Source: Acanthochromis polyacanthus (taxonomy: Eukaryota > Chordata > Actinopteri > Pomacentridae). Taken from it: a DNA stretch of 64,000 nt. Every line of letters begins with the position of its first letter. Position 1 is the stretch's first letter. A program made the position numbers and the translations under genes. The notes beneath the pieces were generated by a model. The model did not search any database. It was given only the letters and a program-made list of their open reading frames with translations, and was not told the origin of the DNA. The stretch lies in contig NC_067127.1 in assembly GCF_021347895.1 (NCBI RefSeq), positions 18,138,984 through 18,202,983 of the forward strand, given 5' to 3'. Positions 47,158-60,246 of the stretch are shown one piece after another.

Positions 47158-50008
47158 TTGTCAGGCACTGTGATTATACAAAAGTTCAAGTTCTACTCCA
47201 TCGATGGCTTTATCTTTATTTCCTTATTTACTACTTTGTGATGGAACAGTTTCCTTCAGCACCACACTCAAGGCTAAAAAACTGTAGAATGCATGTGCAT
47301 ATTATTATGCTTTCCATCGCTCAGCCCTCAGCTCGCTCTCCCTCCAGTCTTGACCTTTGACCCCTGCAGGGAACAGCGGGACAGCGTTCTGGCTCTCACC
47401 AGAAGTAATGCATATTAACCAACCACTTGGGCACAGAGGCTGTTTTATCCATTAACATACAAAAGCTCAACAGAAACTCCTTATTAGCACTGCATAATTG
47501 CTGCTTCACTCACACTATGCTGAAGAGTGCCTGTCGGTATTATAGTAATAATATGAGGGCGCACTTTGCAGAACTTCAATTCTCTTAAGATGCTGAATTA
47601 ATATGATGGACATTGCATCCATGGTTAATTTAAAATAGATAGTTGTGCATAAGTGAATAAAGCAATGTGGAGATTCAAAGATGTGATTAGGTCTGTCTCA
47701 CAGGATTCGTTTAGGCATGGTAGAAAATGTAGATGGTAAAGATGACAGATGGTTTTGAAAAGTGTATATTAATTGATCATATCTAATGACTTAATATGCA
47801 CAAGGGGAAATGGCGAGATGAATATGAATGAGAAGCAGACAATTACTGCTAATGCTTGAGGGCCTGCTTGCTTTACCGCTGTGTATATTGGTGCAGCGGG
47901 TTCAGAGGAGTTGGTATTTATCTGTTTGTTTTTCCTTTTCTGGGACTTGTCTCCTCCAATCTTTGTTATTCTCTTACTTTGCTGTGAGGTGAAGAAAAGA
48001 AATCTAATCACAGAGAACCTGGGCAGCTGTAAAAACTTTGAAATGTAGTAATAATAGGGCTTTAAAAAAATAGCTGTCATCTAAAACAGAAGTCTGGTGT
48101 ATATTTATATCTCTGGCTGATTCTGATGGATTAGGCTGGGTGAATAGTTTACCATTCAGATTATAGTATCCTGTGTTGCCATAATCTGCCCGTCTGAATG
48201 CATCTTGGGGTCTCTGAAAGCAAAACTGTTTAATTTTGTTCTCATCTGTGCCTCGGGCTTCACACCAGCGAGAAGCCGTGTTGTGCTGCGGCCACATGCC
48301 ACTTTAAATAAGGCTACATTCACTCTTGTCATCCGTCTGGCCCTATTCCTCTGTCCCTTGCCACATTTGTCTGGGTAAAAGCTCTGTAACTTATGCGTGG
48401 TCCAACAAGCACTGTCTGGTGAAAAGGGACACAGACAGGAAATTGGATTTCTTCTGCTCTCTAGACGTGCTGGCATATGGGTGCTCCCTGTGTCCCCATC
48501 GCACTGTTCTCTCAATCACTTTCTTACTCACAGTGCAACAACATAAGGCTATTAGAGCTGTCGCACAGATGAATGTAATCCATACCCGATGCTGCAGCCA
48601 CTTGCAGAGCACCGTCCCTCTTTGCCATTTCTAATGGGACACAGGCAGCACTTCAAAGCATTTGTGTCTTACCGCAGGTGTCGGTGACGTTATAAGCATT
48701 AAACTGAGTTATTATGCTAAAACATCAATTTGAAATCAAACTGGACCGTGAAATTACCGCCGTCTTTGACATCAATGAATTTTCACTCACTAAGCCATCT
48801 CATCCATTACGGTGTCTTGGCATACTATTGTAACACGCAAAATCCAATAATCTCCTGTTTGATTAGAAGCCTGTTGTAGAGTAGGTCAGCGCAGTCACAC
48901 TGATGAAACACATTCTCAAACCATCTTACAAACACTATGTTTCTCGCACACACATAAGCCGCTCACCTCTCTATACTACCTCTCCCTGAACTTATGTAAT
49001 ACGGGAAGAGTTCAAGATTTCAAGGATTTTCCCTTTTTGTCAACCTGCCTGTGAGAACTGCATGCTTCAGAAGGATGCAAACATTTCTTTACACCTTCCT
49101 GCAGTACTTATGAATTCTGCATGACTATCTTGTAAACTGTGAGCATGCATCTAGAGTGGAAGAAGTGTAAAAAGAATGTGAACAAAAGCAAACGATACAC
49201 AGGAATATCAAGTATGTCGCAGTCGAGGCAAAGCTCACTAGAGGATATACAGTTTTTCTTTCATTCTGAATAATGAATGGCACAAGGCTCAGTATAATTT
49301 CAATGTGGGCATTTTATGTTGTGGACTTTAAAAAGGAGGAAAAAGCATCAAAGCCAAGCAGTGACATCTTTTATGTTCAATGGCGGCAGGACCATTAAGT
49401 GTTGTTTTCAAAGATGTGTCTTTGTAAATGCTGCCTTTACATGCCTGGTGTGCCATATAATACGGAGGAGTTTTTTTTAGCATCTGGGTGGCCCACAGCA
49501 TACACTCCATGCATACCACTTAACATTCATCGGCTGGACAACAGAAAAACATGTGAATTATTTAGCACGCTGCTGTAGTGAAAACAGCTTGGAAAGCAAT
49601 ATGGTTGAAAAGATGTCCAGTGTCCCACGTCGGTCTGTGCAGCTGAGCACAGCAGAAACTTGAATAAGGTTAAAACTGTGTGTTCATTCACCTCTCACTT
49701 GTTGAAGAATAAATGCAATCTCAACAAGCTGCCTCAGGATGAATCAGTAAATTGAATGATAACTCATCCCTACATGCTGTAATTACCTTTGAAGAGAGGC
49801 AGCTACAAGAGACACCTTGTAAACAACCAGTCAGCACACATGGACATTTTCTACTTGGTGAAGTGTTGCTCAGAGCATCAAGATCAAACTGAGTGAATAA
49901 CTACGGTTTTATGCAGTTTTAATGAGTCAGTGTGAGAGTTCTCATATCTTTTGGTGTTGTGTTGAGTGTGCTGGCAGTGATCTGCATCTCCTGCTTCATG
50001 ATACTCAC

Positions 50009-50133
50009 AGGAGGAATGGCTACTGGGGAAGCTCTTGCGTCCCTCAGAGACGAGCTCAGGTTCCCCGGTGCACAGCATCTTCGGATTCACTTGGCCATCT
50101 GGGAAACAACGTTGGAAATAGTCTGGCCTGGGT
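50009..50133 (-). CDS. plpp4: plpp4 exon 5 (catalytic motifs C1 end and C2)
   Basis: A 125-nt exon. Its first base completes Arg of KLIVGRPRP, finishing catalytic motif C1. It then encodes [20 protein letters not shown], the lumenal or extracytosolic loop, and [13 protein letters not shown], motif C2. The usual C2 is PSGH; here it reads PSSH, keeping the His that donates a proton to the leaving group while replacing Gly by Ser. As I recall, mammalian PLPP4 also lacks the Gly (PSIH), so a change here does not by itself imply loss of function. The acceptor is tttccag and the donor is T|gtgagtat, with the split Phe codon completed in exon 6. No stop or frameshift is seen. Confidence 0.96.
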
Positions 50134-50290
50134 CTGGAAATGAAATACAATCCAAAAGTAGGTTTCAGTATTATCCAATTTACTTGTCAATTTATCAGCC
50201 TTATATCTAGAAGGTGAACTTATGAGCTTATAGTTTAACATTTAGCATCACCAACAGAGCTGGTAAAATGCTTCAGTTTGTTGTACGTAC
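50134..50290 (-). other. plpp4: plpp4 intron 4
   Basis: A 157-bp intron with donor gtacgtac and acceptor tttccag. Nothing else is seen in it. Confidence 0.9.
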
Positions 50291-50354
50291 CTGCCAACAA
50301 TCAACTTGATGGTATTTGTGAAGACTCCATTTAGGGCAAGAGCCAGGGACACAG
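50291..50354 (-). CDS. plpp4: plpp4 exon 4
   Basis: A 64-nt exon encoding the end of a split Ala codon, then VSLALALNGVFTNTIKLIVG, and AG of a split Arg codon. It holds transmembrane segment 3 and the Lys that opens catalytic motif C1 (KX6RP), completed by the Arg-Pro in exon 5. The acceptor is cctctccag and the donor is gtacgtac. Phases are 1 in and 2 out, matching both neighbours. It is separated from exon 5 by a 157-bp intron, the shortest in this gene within the window. The surrounding open frames are shorter or interrupted; it is recognised by its splice sites and by similarity to the family. Confidence 0.95.
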
Positions 50355-50643
50355 CTGGAGAGGAAGCGACACATATAAACAGGCATCTTTAGTGTTGTTT
50401 AATGTGAAAATTGGTAATACAGATGAAGCTGACACTTTCAGCATAAGAAACCTTAATGGAAACACTGGTGTTGTTGTAAATGAATGCATTTTGCTATTAG
50501 TGCAATACAAACTCTGGCAGTCTTTCAAGTCTTTTGACATAATAAACAAATAAAACAGCCATGTAGGTCCAAGGGAATTTGCCTCATGGCTGGACAGATG
50601 GTTGTCAGCATTTATGCGTGAAACTGCCTCTCATGATGTCTAA

Positions 50644-50664
50644 GCAGCAGCAGCAGCAGCAGCA
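50644..50664. repeat. (AGC)7 trinucleotide repeat
   Basis: Seven AGC units in plpp4 intron 3, about 290 bp upstream of exon 4 in transcript order. Confidence 0.95.
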
Positions 50665-50729
50665 AGCAGGTTTTAAACACAGTGTAGGTTTCACTGGCAG
50701 CCCTGTGCGGCTGTTCATTGGCACCGTGG

Positions 50730-51050
50730 TGCTTTTAGTGAAATGCTAACTTCAGCATGCACAATGACAAAATATAGTGACCACACAAAAATGTTAATGT
50801 TTGACAAGTTCTGTGCGTGTTAGCTAACAAACATTAGCTCAATAGCAATGAATTCAAAGTGCTGTTTAGGTTTATGGGAGTGGGAGTGAGATTTTGCAAG
50901 TATTTAGCATAAACCAAAGTGCTGAACACGCTGAAATTTTACCTGCAAAAGTCAGAGGATCATCACAGTTACTGAACCTCATCGTACATGAATGTCAAGT
51001 TAAATATCACGGCAACTGATGCATCACTGCAATGGCACTGTGGACATGGG
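50730..51050. repeat. fish interspersed repeat
   Basis: Blocks 'aaatgctaacttcagcatgc', 'agcataaaccaaagtgctg', 'aaagtcagaggatcatcac' and 'aatatcacggcaact' occur in the order of a known teleost repeat. Non-coding. Confidence 0.6.
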
Positions 51051-54000
51051 TGTGATGTCCATTCACAGAGCTATACAAGCCAAATATAAGTCCCTAAAAT
51101 TAAAGCTATGCACACATAGGCAGTTTTCCACTGCAGGACCTTGGGCTTTTTTAAGACAACCTGAACCTTTGTGCTTGTACAATGTCTTTAGGGGTCTTAT
51201 TTGAGTGAAAAAAAGTACATATTCTAGGGTAGATGCTTCTAACCAGCCCTAAAACACTACTACCTAAAACAATGCTGATTGGTTAAGCTCTAAGAGGGCA
51301 ATGAATGCCATTTTTCCGCTCTCTCTATGTCATGACTGAGCAGCAGTTGTTTCCTCTCTAACAATGCTATCCTACATGCAAAATCACCATATATTCCAAC
51401 ATAGAAAACCCCTTATTGCTGTACTTTTATGTGCTCATCAGGCTGGATTACGTCCAGCAACTACTATTTGTTGTTGTTTTTTCGGCACACTCAGAATTAT
51501 GGCTTCGGTTGAAGTTATCATTGGACTGGATCCAATAGACCCAATGGAAAGAGAAACGCTGATTTGTGTAAATGTTCACCTGCCCTAAGTTCCTGCAGAG
51601 GAAGGCTGCCAAAAGCTAGCAAATACCTATTAGATTTCTTAAAGGGAGGTAAAAGTGAACTAAGTAACCCTACAGTATTAGTGACAAAATGATTGCACCA
51701 ATTGAATGCCTAATCTGACTGTGAAGCAATTACTGCTGCAGCTTAACATCCGTAATGAAAAACAGGACTGCAGTTGGTTGACAGGTAGGCATTACAGCGT
51801 AGCTGTACGTTCATTTAATTAGCCATAAAGAAAACCACCGGGGCTCATCATTAGCCAGAGTGCTTGCCCTCATAGGTTAAGCCCAGTAGTCTCCAGGGGA
51901 ATTGGATTCACCCCACGTTGGCAGCCCTCTAATGCGTTATCTTCATGTGCTGCTGAGGAGAGCACTGTGTCAATGTTATTTAACAGCTTGTTAATTTGGA
52001 AAACTGTGCAGATCAGATTTAAGCCTAAAGTGTGATACGATCTGCTTGACCAGTTCAAATATGTGACATTAAATTGCAATGTGTTCTCTCTCTCTGACTT
52101 TGTACTTTGTGTATAAAACTACTGATTAACCTTAGTTCTGTCAGATGCATTTGAAGCGCTGGAATGCTTACTGATAGTCATTAGTGAACTAATGAACTTT
52201 TTCTAGGTCCAAAGCCAACAGTAGCACTGGCACTGTTTGACAGTCAGTGTTTTTGCAATTGCTCTTGTTTGTTAATTTGCTGGCATCAAATGGGCTGGTT
52301 TCTGCTGAATTAGTGTGACTAGCAGCTAAAACTCTCAAAGACGACACTCCAGCTGGCTGCTGCATAGTCATGTCACTTCTTATATATTCCCAATTTGTGA
52401 TTCTGTGTCTCCTGTTTAGCTCTAACTTTCCTCATATCTGCTCATTTTGACGCATTGAAGAGGAACTACATGAGCTTTGCCATTTTTAAAGCCCACCATA
52501 AGAGCACCTGCTGCATTCATCCTCCTAATAATGTATTCAACCTGCATCCGTCTCTCTGCCAAAACGGGCTGTGCTACATTTAGGTTCCACTTGTGGCTCT
52601 GATCACCAGAATTTTTCACATTCACATGCACAGGCTCTAGAGTTTGCTGTAGTGATTGCACCAGGGCACAGTTTCAGGAAAATTAGGGCTCTATTGAAAA
52701 AAGACAGAGTTGCTGCCATTACATCACCAAAGTTCGTCCCTTTCAGCTCCTGCAAGAGTTGATTTGTTGAATTTGAGAAAACCCTGAAAGTGATATCCAG
52801 CAAAAAAAAAGCTTAAATCTTTTCAATAATTTACTTTTATATCTTGAGAGTGAAAACTTTGACACATCAGTAAAAATATGCAGAGACACACTGTTGCACT
52901 AATGAAACTTACTGGTGTCTCGCTTGAAGATTACTCCCTATGCACAATAGTGCCTCTGCTTGCTATGTGATCTCATATTCAAATGATGAATAATATTGTT
53001 CATGCTTTGTTTCCAAAATGAAAAACAATTACTACAGAATCATCACAGAGTCATTCTCAGAGTGAAGCCTTTTGGAAAATATAATCAAACTTCCAAAATG
53101 GCTTCATTACATCCTGACTGATAGATAATCACGTAATTAAGCAGCAGGAGTTTGGGAATGATAAAGGGTTATTAGACCACTCTGCGAAGATGACACCGTG
53201 TTCCTTTTTACTCCAAAGAAAAATAAAGAGGCAATGAGATAATAGAATGCAGTGCATCAAACAGTAAACGCATTGTATTAGCAAAACAAAGTCCCATTGG
53301 TACTACAAGAGTGAAAATCTATCTCCAAAGCCACAATTTATGCAAGCTCAATTATATCTGTTTGAAGATTTGATTCATGAATTTGGCATTAGAGGACCCT
53401 CAGGGACAACTTTGAACTCCTTGAATTAGTGAGAATATCAGGACGGCTGTTTTTCTGTGATTTAGCCTGGGATCAAAACTAAATAGGTCTGTAGGTAGTT
53501 CAAAATGAGCCACTTTTTACTACACATCCAGCAGAAGTACTGCTCTCTGATATTTCTTTCTCATTAGGTCGAGAATTTGGTTCAAAGCCACAGTCAAATC
53601 TGTGATCATGTAGAAACTTGTCAGAATAATGGTCTTCGTTTTAGTCTTTGTTCTCCTGAACGATGTTGTTTTCCTGTGCAGCTTGTGGAAGTGCTTCTCT
53701 GCAGGCGGTAATGGGCCCGTTAAGTTCCACACAGCACTGTAATCTCTGCACTGATGCACCGAGCCACCCTCTCTCCACCTGATTCATCTCCGTGTGTCTC
53801 TTTAATTGGATTTGTGTTAAACTTTTTTAATGCTGTCTGATGTGGCAAAGCCTCCGCAGACCTTTTGCACCCAGGGGAAAATGGCAAACGGGGGGAAAAG
53901 TCAGTGAGAGAGAAACGCCCAGATGCTGCCGGAGAATGAGACAAATAGCATGAAATTTTAAATGGGTATGCACTCATGGCTGCGGTAATTGAGATTAACT

Positions 54001-54272
54001 TATGCGGGACCATACTGACGGCAACACTAGGTCACAAAGTTGAAAGATCTGTGCCATTAAGCATTGTAAAGCACTTCTATATGTGGCCAATTAGCCCGTG
54101 CTTCCAGGCAGAACTGGTGAAAAATGAAAGGTATTAAAGCGCAAGAAAATTAGAAAGAGACTGTTATTAAAAATCTCCATGCAATACAGTGTGTTCCACT
54201 AAAATACGCAGTCATTTTAAGATTTTTCAGACTTATCTTACTTTTATCAACCAAGTAAGCGGCTCCACGCAC

Positions 54273-54363
54273 CTAAGCATGCCTCTTTGATCTCTGTCTT
54301 GTCCGTCCTCTGAATTATCTTCACCACAAATATCACCGCCAGTGGGGTAAGGAAAGAAATTGC
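54273..54363 (-). CDS. plpp4: plpp4 exon 3
   Basis: Encodes 30 residues beginning AISFLTPLAVIFVVKII, a hydrophobic span that is transmembrane segment 2, then the charged loop QRTDKTEIKEACL. The acceptor is cctcacag and the donor is G|gtgcgt, which splits an Ala codon after its first base. The exon is 91 nt: 30 codons plus one base, so it enters in phase 0 from exon 2 and leaves in phase 1 to exon 4. The sequence is near-identical to what is known of vertebrate PLPP4/PLPP5 at this point. No stop or frame break is seen. Flanking introns are 6.9 kb upstream and 3.9 kb downstream. Confidence 0.95.
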
Positions 54364-57300
54364 CTGTGAGGAAAAAAAACACAATAACAAATGTGGGGTT
54401 ATTACTGTGACATTAGAGATGCACTGCACCATTCCACTGGGCCTGTTTTGCAGGTTAATCGTAAAATGACTTCTGCCTCAGGGAGCAACCTGGACCTATC
54501 CATTACGCAGAGTTAATTTTAACGAGGCAAACTGAGGGGCCTCTTTATTGTTCAGACGCTCTTCAGATGCTTGTACTGAGAGAATTTTGCCCCTAACTTG
54601 ATAAGAGATTTGTCACTCCCAAGCACTGAGGTAATTATTCATGCATCAGAATGTATTAATTACTTTCTGGTCGAATTCAATATATTTCCTTTGCCTTAAG
54701 CAACAAAGGTAGAAAAAACAAAACAAAGGCAGAGTTTCAGTTCCATTATTATAACACAAATATTGCATTTCCCTGGAGTTCAGTTTATTAGTTCAGCTGT
54801 GTGTGTATTTGTGTATCTCTGCCAATTATAAGCTAATTTTACACCTCACTATTCCCTTGAAGGAGCTGGATTCAAACTTGTGATCACACTTGGATTCACT
54901 TGCAGTAACAGTTGCTGTCTGAATCCAAGATTAAAACAGACGCAGTTTTTCGATGTTTTTGTGACACTGGTGTAGACATGGATGCAATACAAAATGCAGA
55001 CACCATATTGTAGCTCTAAATAGTGCAAAACTCAAACTGTACGGTGCAAATTTGAAACGCAAGAAAGACAGTATGTGGATAGTATCACAATACATTATTT
55101 TTGGATATATCTTATGTATTTTGGCAGCTTCTGTGGATGGAAACGAATTTAACAACGCCTTATCGCAGCGTTCCACAAATCACGTACGAGCCTGAGTGCA
55201 CTAAAAGGTTTCCTGGCAAAAAGGGATTGAAACAAGAGGTTGTGGTGACTCAGCAGCAAGTAGCCTCCGTCACATTTACCAAAAACGCACCCTGTTTATC
55301 AGTGCCCTTTGAATCACAGCAGCTCCCATCACTGTCTCACTGAGGTTGTGGCAAATTAAGTGAAAAAAAACAACAACACTTGTTTGGCTGAAATTTTCCA
55401 CTGGTGGAATATAATGAAGCACATTTACTCAAGCTCTGTATTTAAGCACACATTTGAGGCACTTACATTTCTTTTCATGACAATTTCTACTTTAACTCCT
55501 TGATATTTCATAGGGAAATAATGCACTTTGTTAAGCTTTAGTCACCAGTTAGTTGATAAATTAAGAAGCATAAAGGTTCTGAATTACTTTTTGTTATTAA
55601 ATTAAGAGTTGAAATTGATTAGTGATCCACTTTATATATATATTTAGATGAGAACTAGTTTGACAATCATTTGACTCCTGGCAGCATTTCAACCAGAAAA
55701 ACAATTAATGGAGAAAATCTTCTTTTCCTTTCAGCTTTTCCCTTCAGGGGTCGATGGAGAAAATAATCAGCATTTTAAGCCATAATGAAAAACTAGTCAT
55801 AGTTAAGAGTTTAAAATGAGCTCCAACTCAAACAACTAAAAATGCAAAAATCCTGCTCTTTCATTAGTGCATGAGTTATAATAATCCAGTGGCATAATAT
55901 ATTATAGTACAACAGTCAGAAGTGATATTTTTTCTGTACTAAATACTTTTATTTTAATACTTCAAGTGCATATCGGTATTGATAACACTTACATGTTTTC
56001 ACTTATGTAACCTTTCCAGTGCAGGACTTTTACTTGCTTTTACAAAGTGGTATTCGTGTTTTTCCTTAATGAAAGGATGTCAATGCTTCCCCAGTGACTG
56101 TGAGTTCCACATATGCAGGGGGACATTACTGTAACAGAACAGTAGTCTGACTTTGTGGGCCGATTTGGCTGCTGATCCTGACAGTATTTTTAGCTAAAAT
56201 GGCATCCTCAGAGTATAATGCAGCTGTCAAAGATGAGAAGAGTCAAGTGTAAATGAGGAGAGCAGTACTTATGAGGATCTCTGTTGCCATGGAAACACAT
56301 TAAAGTATCCAAAAACCATCTTAAATGTTCGACATGAATAGACGATTATGTCATAATATTTTATGGACAAGTTAAAGACTGTTAGAAAAGAGGATTTTAT
56401 CTTTTCATTAAAAGAGAAGACACACTTTGGAAGATGTATTTTTCATACTTTGATGCCCTTGGGTGATTGTTTAACACCTCTATGAAGATTACTAACTGTC
56501 AGTATATCAGTTTACTGCTACAGTTTCATCAGAGCTCATAATTAGGAGTTCCTGCCTCTTTCTCATGATTGAAAAAGTTACGTTCTCAAGCTTGTTTGTG
56601 TAAATCTAATCAAACTGTTGGTCAGATCTGTTCACCAAGTGCCTGTCATTAGGAGAGACCACGTTTGCATTTGAAAGCCTCAGGGAGCTCTCAAGTAGTC
56701 TCATAACACTTGATTGATTGAGTTAAGTTTCCTCTAGAAAGGCTAATTATTCCTGTTAAAGTCCTTGTCTGGTTGTTCAGTTAACCCCTAAAATCATCTA
56801 AGTTTACCAAAGTTACATATTTTATTTTTTTTTCCATTAAACTAATCTGTTCTGTCTTAAAATGGCCAAGATGTAACTACAGTTATGTTGTTGTTGTTTT
56901 TTTATGTCATCTAGGACATAAATAAACAACAACATGATTTTCACCAGGAGGAATATTTCATTACATGAGCTTTGCAGAAATCTAAACAGTTACGATTTCC
57001 ATTTCCAGACACTGATTTGAAGCTCTAAGCTCCTAATCCAAAGGTTAAGTTGGTCAAATTACAATAAATATTAAGAATTTCTCATAATAAGCAGCACTCT
57101 GCACACAGGTTACTACAATACATATCTTAATGAAGGTCACAATGAGTCAGTGTGGCTCCATGTAAATGGACTTCTTTAAATAGCCAGATAAATTCTTCAC
57201 ACCTTCAGGGCCACTGTCAGAGAAATGACACTGAAGAAGTCTGACTGTCGGGTGTCAGCACACTGGGAGTATTTTCCCAAGAGGCATAGAGGTGGGAGGT

Positions 57301-57520
57301 GTAGGAGCAAGGGGGCTTACTTTCCAACTCATAATTTAGAGGCCTGTCACCAGCAAAGATCTATGAACACTGAAGTTAATATAGACTGTCAACATTTTTA
57401 TAAAGCACGTCCAAAAAGGAAATAGAAATAATAGAGTGCAGACAAGTTGTAGATAAACTCAAATGTTAATGCATTGCTTCTGACTGGACAATCAGCTGCA
57501 CAGACGAGTCCTGGAATCAT

Positions 57521-57522
<2 letters not shown>

Positions 57523-57604
<82 letters not shown>
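57523..57604. repeat. (GT)41 microsatellite
   Basis: Uninterrupted GT dinucleotides in plpp4 intron 2. Confidence 0.98.
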
Positions 57605-57606
<2 letters not shown>

Positions 57607-59002
57607 ACTGCTTGATTGGTGGTGCTTTCTATGACTAATGCACTTTCAAGTACTTATCGCAAAATAGCCATCAAATGATTTGCTGATGAGTCATTTACAG
57701 CTCTTTTTCGCATTTATGAACAAATCCACTTATAATTTTAACCATTTGTTGTTGTTTGTGTGAAGGCTTCTAAACGTCATTAAGCTATGACAAGTCTAGG
57801 CTTAATATGAAGCACCTACTCCTGACATTAAATCTGTTCAGGCATTTTTATATGGGGAGAAAAGCACTACATATATTAAAGTTTATAGCAGCTGTCATTA
57901 TTTCTAGCTTGAAATAATTGTCAGTTAAAGCTCACCACCTACTCTGCAGCTGTTTCCGCACATAATAAGATGACAGATGTATGTGGAGGTGCATGGGATG
58001 GAGTGGAGGAGCCAGTCCCTCAAATGCTGCTGACAGCACACAAAGAGGTGAGCTAAATAAACAATGGGCAGCGACGTCTTTGCGTGATATGTTGATTAAA
58101 CAGCCAGAACTTAATAGAAGGTCTTCTGACAAGGCAGTATGCTGACAAAGATACTGTACATACACATATTAACCTGTCTGAGAAATGAAGTGAAGCCAGG
58201 AACTTTCAAGGCAATTTATAACATAATGGAACTAGCTTATAATTATTTTTTTTGCTTTAATAATGACATTATGAAGCAAATGTAGTCGCCCTGATCACTT
58301 ACCGCAAAATACCTCAGTGTTATAGCTGTGAAAGATAGCTTGATCACTGTTTGCCTTGGTGGGAAAAGATTTATTATATAAAAGATGTAGCAGATAATGT
58401 GATCATTGTCAGGACTCTGCTCTTGAGCGCCGATATGAAAACCTTTAAACTTTTGAAGCTATTAATAATATATCTTCACTGAAAGGCAGTTGTCTTTCAT
58501 ATGGAGGCCATTTTCCTGAGTGCCTGTTGTTCAGGTTTAGATGGTTACAATTTCTGTTTAAAATTGCAAAGGTATTCAATTTTTTTCTTTTTGCCTTTGG
58601 AATGCTGTTCAAATTTCTTTAATCTGCAAGCTAAAAGGAAATATAATGCAAAATTTTCAATGAAAATAATGAATGTACTTTTTTAATGTAATGACAAGTC
58701 GCAAAAGTACTGCTGTTGAACCTATCAATAAGTCAGCTTGTGAAGTGAAGATCTCAGCATCATTGTTGTTCTTCAGAATTAGCTTCCTGGAAACATTTTT
58801 TTTAAATTTTTGAGCGGAGATGTAGGTGAGCTCTTGTGATTGAGCTTCAGTGAGAGGGGAGGCATGGATGGAGAGAAGTGAAGGGACTTCACTGATCTAC
58901 ACATTTTAGAGTAAGCAGCAGTGTAGAGTTTGCCTGGGGACCAGACAGCCTTTATATTGTGTATTACAAATACACATAAAGTCAGTCTGGAACTGCTCCA
59001 TT

Positions 59003-59423
59003 GAACCAAATCTAGCCCAGAGGCGGCACTACCGATCACAGCTTGAATTGGAGAGAGCCAATCAGCGTAACGCATGTGTGACACAATCACTAAGCGACCT
59101 CACAATTGCCTTTCCGCCATGATGTTTTGTAGTTTTAACAGCTTCCTTCGCCGTACAGGGGTCCTGAGGAAAATCTAAGCTTTCCCTTTCAACAGTGGAG
59201 GGCAGCATTACGCATTCTATCGTACAGCTTGCCGGAATTAAAAATACATCCTTTTTAAAAAGAAAAGCTTTAAGAGCTGCTTCTTGTTGAGGTTTTAAGG
59301 ACAAATTCAGCCCGTGCAAAACAGAGGAAAGCGCACGAGAGAAACCTCGCTCTGTTGCGGTCGCCAACTCGGCCCTGAAGATGACGCATCGTTAACTCCC
59401 GCCTCTGGTGCTCTGATTGGTTC
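59003..59423. mobile_element. short inverted-repeat element with a RecQ-like fragment
   Basis: The left end GAACCAAATCTAGCCCAGAG(GCGG) is imperfectly complemented by the right end (GAACCAATCAGAGC, then CCAGAGGCGG on the minus strand, 59398-59423). About 420 bp. No clear target duplication was seen. It carries, on the minus strand, the start of a RecQ-like helicase related to the one in 31494-32067, then loses similarity. Confidence 0.55.
59240..59367 (-). pseudogene. RecQ-like helicase N-terminal fragment, second copy
   Basis: The minus-strand frame reads LATATERGFSRALSSVLHGL, then NLSLKPQQEAALKAFLFKKD and VF. It aligns without gaps over about 32 residues with ALATALKDLKLTFNLKDKQR, then TALKCFIEKKDVF, in the element at 31646-31885, sharing the AL..L..L.L..K..Q..ALK.F..KKDVF pattern. 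After DVF the reading is unrelated; the Walker A GYGKS seen in the other copy is absent. No ATG in this frame precedes it. It is a broken fragment. Confidence 0.55.
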
Positions 59424-60246
59424 GGTATGATCTGGCACCAATTCGAAAATTTTGTTTCAATACAACTGCAATATTTTAAAAGAAACGTATTTTGTCCCAG
59501 TGAGGAGGCAGTATAACACAGTAGGAAACATTTCCACTTCCAAATAGCCACAAAGTCCATGTGAAGACGGTGTCTAAAACTAATGTGACAGACGGGCTGC
59601 AGGTATAAGCCTTCCATTAGCTGCTCATTGTAAGTGGCTTTGTCCTCTCTGCATGTTGCCACTTCTTTCACTATGGGGGGACATCAGCAACTTCCGAACT
59701 GCGACCTACCACAGTGATTATTTCAAGTTTAGCTAAGAATTTGGAAAATGCATTAAGGCAACCCTGCTAGGTTGTTACTTTGATTTTGGTAGATTGGTCC
59801 ATTTTAATGACAGTGCTCATCTCCCTGTGTGAAAATGTAACACCAAAAAAAAATCCACATCACTTTTTTGAGTGAACACCAAAGCCACATCAAACACCAC
59901 CTAAAACAACTGTGACCCCCGCCTTCCCCCGACACTTATAGCAGAATAATACTGTGGTGCATGCAGATCAATATGTTCTACAGAATGTGCTTGCAAAGGA
60001 AGACTGGTCCAAAACAGAACGTTCATTGAGGAGACTGAGGGTTTGTTTCCTCTGTGGGGCCGTTATTTTTACACTTCCATTTTCACTTGCTATTTGGTTA
60101 GGTTTAGGCAACAAAACTACTTGATTAGATTTATGAAAATATCACAGTTTGAATTCAAATACATCTTTTTACAACACGTTTGAAGCTTCTTCTCCATTTT
60201 GGGGGTAGCAAGTTTCATCCCATCAAATATTTCACTGGTTGGCTGA

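Larger units (their letters stand above)
41265..50008 (-). other. plpp4: plpp4 intron 5
   Basis: An 8.7-kb intron. It contains (GT)12 at 41363-41386, a GA-rich tract near 42104-42120, a SINE fragment at 43592-43661, and two fish interspersed repeats back to back at 46640-46752 and 46767-47157. The remainder shows no coding signal or recognisable repeat. Confidence 0.8.
50355..54272 (-). other. plpp4: plpp4 intron 3
   Basis: A 3.9-kb intron. It contains a trinucleotide AGC tract (50644-50664) and a fish interspersed repeat at about 50730-51050. No other structure is recognised. Confidence 0.8.

Noticed and set aside
59270..59671. 133-codon minus-strand frame overlapping the RecQ-like fragment
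   Set aside because: It is in a different frame from the helicase-like reading and extends outside the inverted-repeat element without similarity.
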